A stretch of DNA of 64,000 bases, from the NCBI GenBank assembly GCA_963682055.1, contig OY821751.1, positions 558,001 to 622,000 of the forward strand. Direction: 5' to 3'. A model generated the notes under the pieces. That model saw only the letters and a list, made by a program, of their open reading frames with translations, ran no database searches and had not been told where the DNA came from. The position numbers were made by a program, and so were the translations under genes. Below are positions 44,903 through 56,700 of this stretch, piece by piece (the first letter of the stretch is position 1; each line of letters begins with the position of its first letter). This DNA comes from Primula veris (Eukaryota > Streptophyta > Magnoliopsida > Ericales > Primulaceae).

Positions 44903-47900
44903 CTAATCACTCCCAGACTCGTTTCCCGAATCAACAGCCATGGGTTGAGGGTTCTTATAACCGCTGATTTGATCCTGGTACCGTTTTTTGTCTGCCCGGG
45001 CATTCGCTTCAAATGGTTCTTTCTCTTCAGCTGCAAAAAAATAATTTCACAAAAATTTAAAACAGCTGAAATCGGTGAAGTAACTTTATAAAGAATCAAC
45101 ATGGTGAAAGAGCTAACCTGTCATCTTTTTCCATTTTTCACCAAGCACTCGTCCTATGTCAGTAAATGAGATTCCAGGATTGGCTTGCTTGATATTCTGC
45201 AAAAACGAAAATCATTGTAGAAAAAAAATATGATATAAGTACTTCAGAAAGAACAAAATTCTCCAATAATAAAATCATAAACATGGACCATCCGACCACA
45301 TGAGTAGGAAATCGTTCTCTTTACACCTGTTCAATTCAACAGGTGAATATATAATGGTTTCGCATCTTATATTCTATTTGTTCCAACTTCTAAGACAATA
45401 AACAAGCACTGCGTATACCGTCCTTAACTCAAAAATCAAAACTGAAGCACAGTTCACATAAACACCACTGATCACACATCCTAAGGCAAACTATTTGTAC
45501 AATTCTTTTCCTATCTTTTTATACGAAGGGAAAAATAACACACAAAAAATGTATTGTCAAGCCTCAATTTGAAAAGAATGATAAACACTGACAACTAAAA
45601 GAAAAAAATTAAAGCAAAAATATACTGACCTCCCTTTCACTATTAGAGAAGAACATAAAACCAGAAAGGGCTCTCTTTGGTGCATTTGGATCCTTTTTCT
45701 TCTTTGGTTTTCTTTTCTTTGAGCCATCATCGCCCACGTCTTTAGATTTACCACTACTAGTTGATGCTTTAGAAGAAGATGATACTTTTTTGACCTCCTT
45801 TTTGAGGGGTTTCTGAAGCAACATTTTGAATACATGAGATCCCTTTTACAAATATCTTATGATTTTCTTCTTAAATACAGAAGAAAACAATTTACCTCTT
45901 TAATTTCTCCAGTTTCGCTAGCATCAGAATCCTCTCCTCCAGAGTCATCTGTGGGCGACCCTCCATCATCCTTGTCCATAGTGAAATCTTCATCCTGCAA
46001 AAGGACCAAAAATGTTTTAACATTCACACTTAACGTATAGTAACATATAATGAAGAAATAGATCATGCACAATAACCAAGAGATATCCAAGAATGGAGAA
46101 ATATTAAAAAAAAAACATCACACGGAAAAAACAGATGGTTTTCTGTCATAAAAGAAAACACCATAACCCAGCAGCTTTTCGGCATTTCCTATCAACTTAA
46201 AGACATCTGATACATCATTTTCAAGTTAAGTACAAGAAAAGACCATTCCATTTGATCCACACAGTTTCAATTGCAGGGCACTAATGGCGCCTTACTTACG
46301 TCTTTAGATAGAATATCTATTTGGTTCCATAGTTTCAACCAAAACAATATTGGTCCCTTTAGTTTGAGTAAGTTCTAGTAATCATCCCCGCATTTTTTTA
46401 AATATGTCATACAAGTGGTCCTTAAATGTTAACATAACTGGCCTTTATAGGAAGCGACCACATGTGTAACTTACTGAAGCTATAGGGGCCAATATTGTTA
46501 TATTTGAAACTACAAGGACCACTGGTGTATCTTATTCAAGCTATGGGACCAATACTGTTCCAACCAAAATGATGAACCAGATCACAGTTTTACCCCATGT
46601 TACCATGTATAGGGACCATTTCAGTAGTTCATGCGGACTTTATATCTACAAAGAACAAGTGGTGAAGGAAAATATTCATAAAATATACTGAAGATGAAAA
46701 GAGCAATAAAACTTACCTCCTCATCACTCTCATCTTCACCAGCTTCATTTCTAATCCGCTCTAGATGCGGGTCGACAGCATCATCCTCCTCGCTCTGCAA
46801 AACAGCAGCTACGCCATCTGCCTTTCGCATATCTCCAAGGTTCATAATTTTCATACCTTTTCCACTGTTGAAAAAGACTGTTTAGATTTTTTTATAAAGC
46901 TTCCGTGTATACAAACCCTAAAGGAGAATTAGTTTAACAAACCAACCTCATAAAGTCGTATAGATTGTGATATTCATTCCTCTGAATGTTTCGAAATAGA
47001 TGTTCCTGCTCAGTTTTCAATTTGATAAGAAGATCGAAGTAATGCATATTTGAGCCTCCAGCAGCATGCCTCTCAAACTCCACATAGTCAATCTATAGTC
47101 AATAGCAAAAAGCCACTACAAATCAGGTGAATTTATTCACAAATAACTTATGTCTAGTCTGCTACAAGGATTCCAAACTAACAGGAATTACTAGTTCTCT
47201 TGTTACTTCCAAAATTACCCTTAATTTGTGCACTGCTAAATGATAAATATAAGGGCACATGGGCAATTATCAAAAACAACCTTTAGGTTTCACCTTTTAT
47301 CAATTACATCTCAAATTTTTACTTTTACCAATTTCATCCCCAAGGTTTCAATTAGGTCCTTTTTGCCACATTTTGGACCATTTTGTCAATTTTACTGGAC
47401 ACTTAATTTGTGAATAGTGAGGGAAAACTATAAAATTATAAATGACAAGATTTAACAAACAAAACATGCCATCAGTTCTACTGAAACTACACATAAATTA
47501 CAACATTCCACGACATTTGAATAGGAAGGGAAAAAATATTTCAAATATTGTCAATTTGTGTCACTAATCAATACCTCGTCATGAAGAATAAGGGTTGGTG
47601 GCTTTGGTAAAAAGAAGAACCCCTTTTCAAGTGGATACAATAGACCATCTTCAGCTTTTAAAGAAGACTTTACAGCATAACCATCTTGACAACTACGAAA
47701 CTTTCCTGGTCTCGTAACTTTTGCACCAGACAAGCCTCGTAATATTAGAGTGAACACTTCATGAATCAGGCCCTACAAAAACGAAAAATATGTACTTATC
47801 AGCCATATATAAGACAAAACATTACTCATTGCAAAGGAAGAAACATATGACAAGGAAAGAGGGAGAGAGAGAGAGAGAAGAGTGCGTGTGCGCTAAAATT

Positions 47901-50900
47901 ACTTTATATGACGGTTCTAACTTGTCCTTGTACTTGGTTGCTAAGAGATCATCATTCAATGCTAGTTCGCTTTCCACCACAAAGTCGGTCTCAAACTGTA
48001 TCAAGTCATGAAAAGAATGAGCAAATGCATAACTTGTGTAAAGAAAAAGTTTTTGTGAAATAATAAAAAAGTACCTGCAACACAATATGAGGGTACAGAG
48101 TTTGGCCTTTACGTATAGGCGGATCAAGAGTAACAACAACAAAGGTATGTGGCTGGTTAGACTGCAAAATTAACATCAAATATATCAGTTTTGCTGCTGT
48201 TACAATAATTTTACAAAATGGAAATGCTTCGTTATCTTATGGATATAGTAAAACAGTTGTCCCTACACTTTGGATCTGTTCCCCCTACCTCAAACTTCAA
48301 GTAGAATTTCTATTTGGTCACCATAGTTCCAACTAAAACATATTTGGATCCCAAAATGCGAGTAGAATACACTAATGCAGTAATAGTCCAACACAATTTA
48401 AATAGGCTACACAAGTGTTCCCGATGTATAACATTATTGGCCGTGACTCAGAGAAACTATGGCGACGAAAACTGTTATGACAGAAATTATGTGAACCACG
48501 GTGTTGTAACTTGCATAAAAGGGGACAACCACACTAAAAAATTCACTCTGAAGTATGGGGACCATTGCTGTAATTTACCTTAATCTTATTTAAAAATAGT
48601 TAAAAAGAATCACCTTAGGCAGTAAAAACAGACGAACAACACTGCTGTACTGAATCTTGAAGTCGTTAGCTTGTCCCTGGAGACGCAGAAATGAAAGATG
48701 CAGTTCCACATTGTATCGTCCCCTAGAGAGAGAATATGCTTAATTAAAATTTTAAAAAGAGCACCTAAAACAATAAACACCCAACAGATACAAAAAAAAA
48801 AAATGGGAAGCTCAATGTATGCATGGAAAAGCTGCATAATTGTTACCTGGGTGTAAGAATTGCAATGCCGTCAAAAGTCACAACAGCCTCTTCACCACCA
48901 ACACCAACATCAGCCATTGACATTATTTTATCTCGGAAAACCTGACATTATAAGATATCAGATTAATAAAAGTTACCTCTATTCACAAATATATTTTCAA
49001 GCAACTGTAGGAGAAACTGACCTGAGCAGAAGGACGGGTTTCATCACCAACAAACTGGGTGTTGGAGTTGGGTACGTGAAAAGTTAACTCCATCAAAGAA
49101 TCTTTCTGCAGTCATAATTCACAAGGTAATTTAGCAAAAACCTAGTACCATGTGGGAACAATTAGAAAACTGTAATAATACGTCAATTTAGAACCGATAG
49201 CAACCTCATTAGCACCAGTAGTGTCATCCACGTGGAACTCCAAAATAACATCAGTTTTCCCTTGCAGTTGTGTTTGGGACACATCGGCTAAAGATACCTC
49301 AAACGCTTGCTTCGACCCAACCATAAAGCCCAGCATATTCCCTACAAATACATAAAAAGAAACATAGTTATTGTTCAAAGACACCAATGTATTCTTATAT
49401 CACAAAAACAAATGAAAATCCAAAAAGATGAATAGAAAAAGAAAGGAAAACAGCCCTTCAATTAGCAAAATGATCCAAATTACAATTACCATTTAAATCA
49501 ACTTCTCCCCAATTCTTCCCACTAACAGACAGCTGCTTCTCTTCTGTTGCGATCCCACAAGCTTCTTGGAAAAAACTAGTAAGAGTTGCGACATCCTACA
49601 TATAATTACAAACACAGATAATATTTTAATGCATGACGAAAGGAATACTTTTTATAACCAGCAGAGCAACAACTATTGGTCATATACTCTTCTATATATT
49701 TTTTAAACTTAATAGTCAAGATGAAAGGGCGATTTTTTAAAACCATAAAATATACACTCAGGGACTAACTAAAGAATTCTTAGTCATGTACTTTTTCTAT
49801 ATTTTTCTTATAACAAACAACATATTCAGAAACCCCAGCATTATTAACTAGATCCTATAGGAACCAGGAATAAAAGAAACTTAATAGTAAACAGTAACTT
49901 ACGGGACAATTTTCCTGTCGGAATTTGCACAAACCATCAAAGAGTCAAAACTGTTGCTCAAAATCTTTTCCTATTCCACCAGTGTATATGATTCTAATGG
50001 CAAACCTAGCAACCCACGAGTAATAGCTTCACTACATAACAAACCCTCCACGATAGGAAGCTATAATAGTCATCATTTGATAAAACATTTAGACTAACCA
50101 GGATGTCCCTAAGAGTATACATTCACGATTCTTGTTCTCACTCATATACACGGAAAGAGAGAGAGAGAGAGAGGTAAGGAGGCAAACCTGATCACGAAAA
50201 CCAGTGAATTTGTAGTAAAGGCCGTCTTTTGTTCTCACGCCGAGTTGATTAGTTTTAGGAACTTTCATCCACGTAAGGCTAAAAACGTCATCTTTATCAA
50301 CTTCCACAGCTTTTCCACCACCAAGCTTTTTCCACAATATACCCCTTGGATGAACCCTAAGTTGGCCCGGGCTCTGCAATACCCAAAAGCATATGAACTT
50401 TAAGTCGTTAAGCATGCTTATGAATATGTAAATAATTTTTTTTATTGTTAAGGAATAACTTCAAACCTGGTAAAAGAAGGAAAAAACTTGTAATCAGCTA
50501 TTACTAGGGAACAGAAAAGTTCAGGTCAAAGATAACTAGAAATAAATATAATATTATGAACCAAAAGATTTGAGGGGTTGTTTGCTGAAGATATCAAACT
50601 ATAACCGACTTACTTGAGACTGAGGAAAATATTTTGTAATTTGCCTTAAAACTTGTATCTTTTTCAGGTCATAAAGAAAAGTAGGGTTCTTTTAAGCTTG
50701 TCAATCAAACCTAGTACAACTCACAAGCAAAAGAAAAAGAGCTTATAAGCTGCAAAAAAACATTCCCTCAACACGAGTATGCTCCAAGCTTGTTTGTAAA
50801 ACTTATGTAGGATTGTAGGGTTTCTGATCATATTTTAACAACGGGTAAGCTTTAGAAAAACAAAATATTTGAAGAGCGCATTTTGAGAGCCAAAATAACT

Positions 50901-50987
50901 GTAATCCTTCTAAAATGTATAAAGAAAAAGATCGTACACTAAAAGGTTCAACCTTCCCAAACAATAAATATACATACATATACATAC

Positions 50988-51018
<31 letters not shown>

Positions 51019-52241
51019 TTACTATAGTATATAACACAAATACATACATATCAACAAATATATATACATATATACATATACATATATATATATATATATA
51101 TAAAGGAAAATGAACAATAACTCGATTGGTTAAAGATATTACCAACAAACAAGTATATATTCGATCAATAACTAACACATAAATACATGCATACACACAC
51201 ACGTGCACACACATATATATATATATATAGAGAGAGTTGAGAACAAGTAAATTGGTGGCTAGGGTTCCGATAAAAATGAGACAATAAACCCAATTAGCAA
51301 AAATCCGACAAATAAAAAGATGGATAATCAACTAGTTCATTAATAAAAAAGGAGACAATAAACTGAATAAGTAATAAATAAAACCAACAAACAACTAAAT
51401 TAGGGTTTCGATTAAAAATGAACAATAACTCGATTAAGTAAACAATATATAACCAACAAACAACTAAATAATCAGTCAATTAGCTAACATATTAGTAAAA
51501 TAGCACATATATATTATATATAGATATGTATGTATATATATATGTGTGTGTGGATAATTTTTATGTGAAAAAGCTTTAAAAAATCCCCAAATTCCTAGCT
51601 TTTAGCTTTTGAGTTTTTTTTTTATAGATTTTTTGACCGAAAAGCTAAAAAAGCTGACAATAAAAAAAAGTTGTTTCCAAACAGGCACATAGAAAGAAAC
51701 AAGTAGGCAATTATTTAAGTTGATTTGCAAAATTAGGGTTTAGAATTTCAAAGAAAATGAACAATAAATAAATAAAGTTAGTAAAAATTCGACCAATAAA
51801 CAGCTAGATAATCAACTAAATAAGCAATCAATTAGCTAATAAATCAGTAAAATAACACACACATATACATATACACATATATACACACGTGTGTGTGTGT
51901 AAATTGGAAATTAGGGTTTTTGATTAAAAAAAAAGAAACAATAAACAAACAAGTAGTTAATCAATCAATTATCTAGCTAACATATTACTAATATAGTTAC
52001 ATATAAATATATATAAATATTAGTAATACGTTAGCTAATTGATTGATTAAATACTTGTTTGTTAACTAATTCGATTTATCGTCTCGCTTTTTTTGTTTAA
52101 AATAAAAAACCCTAATTAGTAAACAAACAAGTGAATAAACGATCAATTAAGCTAATAAAATAAATAAATAAATAAATAAATACTTACAGTGCCGCCACGG
52201 CCACCGAGAGAGATATTGTTGAACTGGTGCCCGTCCGTCAT
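44903..52241 (-). CDS. SSRP1: FACT complex subunit SSRP1, complete, 643 aa
   Basis: Histone chaperone subunit that, with SPT16, moves nucleosomes during transcription and replication. Sixteen exons in coding order: 52241-52188, 50373-50188, 49595-49490, 49341-49205, 49105-49022, 48941-48847, 48722-48614, 48161-48075, 47995-47903, 47772-47575, 47092-46947, 46864-46717, 45994-45896, 45812-45630, 45196-45118 and 45030-44903. Every junction is GT-AG and the frame is unbroken; length fits plant SSRP1 (about 640). Starts [10 protein letters not shown]-terminal and middle PH-like (SSrecog/POB3, Rtt106-like) domains to about residue 460; acidic stretch about 460-510; Lys-rich linker; single HMG box about 555-625 ([15 protein letters not shown] onward); tail ends in SGNESGSD. 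Introns carry several repeat families. The 3' UTR must lie in or next to the Mutator-like element's right edge. Confidence 0.97.
46265..46640. repeat. GGGACCAATATTG intronic repeat, copy 1 (SSRP1 intron 12)
   Basis: Partly palindromic sequence with ACCAAAACAATATTGGTCCC, GTTTGAGTAAGTTCTAGTAA and inverse GGGGCCAATATTGTT, GGGACCAATACTG. Related copies lie in SSRP1 intron 7 and two MED13 introns. Confidence 0.65.
48240..48590. repeat. GGGACCA intronic repeat, copy 2 (SSRP1 intron 7)
   Basis: Contains GTCCCTACACTTTGGAT, AGTTCCAACTAAAACATA and GAAGTATGGGGACCATTGCT, the same layout as copy 1 but more diverged. Confidence 0.55.
50940..52187. repeat. Microsatellites and hairpin elements in SSRP1 intron 1
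   Basis: (TACATA)n/(TA)n at 50965-51100 and 51205-51230. Several direct copies of AACAATAACTCGATT...CAACAAACAA. A hairpin copy at 51937-52085 (AACAAACAAGTAGTTAATCA and TCAATTATCTAGCTAACATA, then inverse arm AGCTAATTGATTGATTAAAT). Same family as the VDAC intron hairpins. Confidence 0.65.
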
Positions 52242-52345
52242 TTCTCTCTCTATATCTCTATATCTCTCTCTCTCTCTCTATCTATATATATCTCTGTATC
52301 TATATATCTATATATCTCTGTATCTATATATATATATAGATATAG
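52242..52345. repeat. TCTCTA / TA microsatellite upstream of SSRP1 ATG
   Basis: Compound (TC)n, (TCTATA)n repeat directly 5' of the SSRP1 start, likely in its leader or promoter. Confidence 0.85.
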
Positions 52346-52519
52346 CGCGTGTGTTGTACTCGCCATCTATGGCGCCAAACCCCCCACCGTGATTTAGTAA
52401 AATAAATGTAATGTTATTATTACAAAATACAAACTTTGATAAAATTAGTGTTAATCCCCCCGTTCCGTTACACGTAAAAACTAGATCCGCTCAACTTCGG
52501 TGTATTTACGAGTGAAAGC

Positions 52520-52656
52520 GGAAGCAGCATACATGACTCTGAGTCTGAGTGACTCATAATCCACATCCATTGGATATTACTACAGTATATTTCATATTTT
52601 AACTGTACCAATATCCAATGGCTGTTGACTCTGAGTGAGTCACCTACGCTGCATCC
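52520..52656. mobile_element. MULE-type MITE, copy C
   Basis: Begins GGAAGCAGCATACATGACTC, ends GAGTCACCTACGCTGCATCC, flanked by perfect 9-bp duplications AGTGAAAGC (52511-52519, 52657-52665). The central loop is in the opposite orientation to copy A (TATTTCATATTTTAAC versus GTTAAAATATGAAAT). Confidence 0.9.
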
Positions 52657-52665
52657 AGTGAAAGC

Positions 52666-53771
52666 ACGTTAATATACCTTGTTTCCATTTTTTGGTGGAA
52701 ATTTTAGTAATCACGGATTTTCATAACAGGAAAAAAAAAAAAAAGTTGTTTAGTAACATGTATTGTATTATTGATTTTTACCAATATGGTACATATCGTT
52801 TAAGTTTTACCAATTTGGCATCGAGCCTATCAATTTTTGATAAATTTAGGGTACGACTTCAATGTTGGTTATACGTAAATAGATTCGGTCGACTTAAATG
52901 TATTTCGCTAGACGCGTAATAAACCGTCGTACGTTGCTTTTTAGGTAGTAAGATCAAGTTGACGTATAACGGAAGTTCACTTGACAATTGGTGTCATCCT
53001 ACCAACCGACGCAAAATTAATTGTCTAAAATCTACTATCTACGGTTATCAAAATCTCCGATTGACTCCTAAAAAAAGTATAAAAAATGAGGGCATTCAAT
53101 ACACGATGTCTTTCGTACTTAACCGTTTTTCGTTCCTCGACTCCGATTGGAGAAACTATTGAGTGACTCGTTAACTTTTTACACATTTTAGTAAAGTTAA
53201 CTATGAGAATGTCAGATATGTAAAATCGCATCACTAAGGAGCTTTTCATTTAACAAGTCCGGTACATTCTATTTTAATATCCCCAACAGATTTGCTCACT
53301 CACATATTTCCAGAAGATGTCGGTGCCATGTTTCATCAATTCAGGCGCAACATTACAACTCTTTTATGTACTGATAAAGTCGAACATACCAGACTACATA
53401 ATGTCATAATAATATACGTGGTCTGTGTTATCTAGAATCTAAAGAGGAATAATAAAAAACAAAAAACAATGCATATCGTATGAATAAGCAGATAAGAGCC
53501 GTTAACTAGTACTAAACAACACTTGTAGATTTACATATCTACAAACCGTTTTTATACAAAACATGAGATCCGCTATACTATCTCTATATCTCCCTTCCCA
53601 AGCTATTCATGACAGGAAAATCGGAGCAACACTGCTATTCAGCAAGCTTTGGCACAACAAATTACAAAAAGTAACAATAATGTACAAACAAATGCAAGCT
53701 GGACAACCGGAAACAAAAATATCAATTGCGTTCATTAACATCAAATTTCCAAGAGCATGATAAGGTTTAGC
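52666..53771. other. Intergenic region between MED13 3' end and SSRP1
   Basis: No gene or repeat recognised. Presumably includes the SSRP1 promoter and the MED13 3' UTR. A plus-strand frame at 53563-53760 has no visible homology. Confidence 0.5.
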
Positions 53772-56700
53772 TCAAACTTGCTTCATTTCTGTCCTCTTAG
53801 AGAGCTCTTTATCGGCGAAATGCAACAACCTTTCCAATCTCAGAACCATATCACAATGAAAAGGTAAAGATGTTCTTCTCTCCAAATATGCAGGGCTCAC
53901 CGTCATCCACGAGAGCGCATGAAACTCTGGCAGAATCGACTCTAAAATCAAATGCGTCTCACTTTCAAAATCTTGTTTTTTACCGATTTTATCTTTACTT
54001 ACATTGCTACCACCATAATAATCGACGAGGCTCACTTTAAGAACCGAAGGCCATTCCTCTTTGGCATTACTCCTAGACTCTTTACGCACAGATGGAACAG
54101 ATTTGGATACGACGAAACCGGTACAAAGGGGAACAGCTGAGCCTCTGCTGTGGAGAAGATGTGCGAGCGGTGGTGACGTGGCCGTGAGGCATGTCGGGAG
54201 TTGGAGTGGAAATGGGGGTAAACAACGGAAACTCGGTGAAGGTATGATAACGTAAGAAGATGGTGAATTACCGAGAGACTTTACGGGGGTAAATCCTTCG
54301 AGGTAGCTGGAAATGGTGCTGCTGCTGCTACCTTGACTGGCACCTGAAAAACAATCCAAAATTGTATGATTAACATGGAAATAGTTAAGTTTATAAAAAT
54401 AAAATCTAATTGCTTTTGCCAGATTGTTCTGACCATCATAGGCATAACGTGGAAAATATTCTTTACACAACTTCTAGACAGATATCTATACTAGATTTGA
54501 CTAATCTTGGCAAGAATAATGTTTCCACTAGAAAATTGTACATGAAAGTTGATTAATACTATTTTGCCAGATTGATTTGACTAATCATAAATTAACCTAC
54601 TATGGTTTGCACTTCACACGTGCAGTTTCGACTTTAAGATACAATTGCAGTAGTACATAAACAAAGTTAGCTTCGAAATGAAACTTATTTGATGTGGATG
54701 TGCAGTAGATCTTAATAGCATACAATATATCTTCTGGATGACTTTAGCTAGTTTGTTTCCACATGATTGTTGTAAATTAAAAAGGAATTTGAGTAAAATT
54801 CATTAAGTTAGCTCCTTTATTATAGGAAGCAAGGTAAAATTTTGTATATTAATAAAAAGTCTCAATACCTTTTACGAATAAGTATGACATGTAACAAAAG
54901 TTTTACTGAGTAAGAAGTTTCTTTCTGCTTAATAACTAAACTACTTAGTTGACCAGCTGAAAAGCGGAGTGCTGTGGTAGTAAGCCTGAAAAAGCAATAA
55001 GCTTTTAGCTGGATAAACCAATCTTTCTTATAAGCAACAACCAAGCAACCCTTAGATTAGTAGAAATGACACTATTTATCAGCAAACTTACTGGTCAGCC
55101 AGAAGATACTTCCACTCATTGTAAACACGTAAAGGATAAGTCAAACTGATAAATTTATTATTCAAAACAGGCCTAGATAATACGTATTTTTAAAGAGGAG
55201 ACCATTACCTGGAGATGCAGAATCTGACTGCAGAACTAGACGCAAAGAATGATCAACCGAAACAGAGACAAAAGTAATACTTTGTGCCCATTGAAGCAAA
55301 CCCCTACTACTATTTTCAATTACAGGAGATCCACCCATTATCTGCTTTCTAGATGATGATGTTTGTCCCATCCCACCTTTAACGAAACCAGAAGTTTTAG
55401 CGTGAGAGTTGTATAGATTACTACTAGGCGAAGGGGCTATATTTCTATCTTGAATTAAATTCATTTCTTGGTCTTGTATAGACGGGCCGTTGCTGCTTGA
55501 TATTACACTGTCAGGTGTGCTCCGACGTAAATGGAGAGGCCATTTCTTCACCTCCGAACCTCCAAAGGAATACAGTGCTTTTTGCCATTCTGTGAAAAAA
55601 AAGGATTATCATATCTTCGTTATAACATATTGACAAAGAGAGAGAGGATATACAATAAGAAACCATTAAACATTCTCCTATAAAAATGTAGAACAAGTGA
55701 GACTTCTGTCTAAAGGAAACAGATAGATAGAACCAGAGAGAGAAAGAAAATATGAGAATCAAAGATAGGGGGAAAGAAGCGGAATCAGACAGTGGAAATA
55801 CACATAAAAATCATCCCAATCATATCAGTCTTCTTAACATCACTCCAGGACAACCAGATATATCTGAAACAGAAATTAGGTAATACTTGACCATTTAAAT
55901 ACTTAAGAGCACAATTAAGATATATAAGTCATATTCCTAATTGTGGACTCAATCTTTGTTCCCCTTTTAAATTCATTGTTTTTCATCAATAACTTGATTC
56001 GAAATTATTTGCTTGTCTCTAAATAAATACTCTTTGAATTTGTCTAAATGACATGCAAGAACTCATACCAACCAAATGAATATAACAAAAGATAAAAGAA
56101 AGACAATTGATCTCTCCATACATAGATGGTCTTCATAAAACTGTGGGTTTTCCCCAACATTAATATATATATATAAAAAGTTACATTCACAGTCCCCATA
56201 GTTTCAATAGAATACCCATGGTTATGGTAAATTATACTGGTCGTCTCTCTGTGGGGAACAAAAAAAGTTATATTTAGGGACCACTTATGTAATCCATTTT
56301 AAAATGTGGGGATTATTAGTGCAAGTCGATCAAACCATGGGACCAATAATGTTTCAACTGAAACTACGGGGACCAGGAAAAAGTTCTATTCAAAGTATGG
56401 GGACCATTAGTTTTGCAATTGAAAACCTCCAGGAAACAAGCTTTATTTTTATTTTTGAAAATTAGGAAACAAGCTTTAAAATGGGGCCTTTTTCTTATTT
56501 TGCTTAAAAGATGAAATGTATTAGGTTGACCAACTTGAAAATCTAGACAAAATTAGTTCTTTTCTGAAACTAAAAAAAAAACGAACCTTATTTGTCTAAA
56601 AGCTATAAAGCTATAAACCAAACAAGCCAAGATGAATGAAGAAGACAAATTACCTTGGCATTCGAGCTCATAAAAACACCCAATACGCGTAATCACAAAA

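Noticed and set aside
50948..51331. Minus-strand 127-codon frame rich in Tyr-Ile-Tyr
   Set aside because: Translation of (TA)n/(TACATA)n microsatellites within SSRP1 intron 1.
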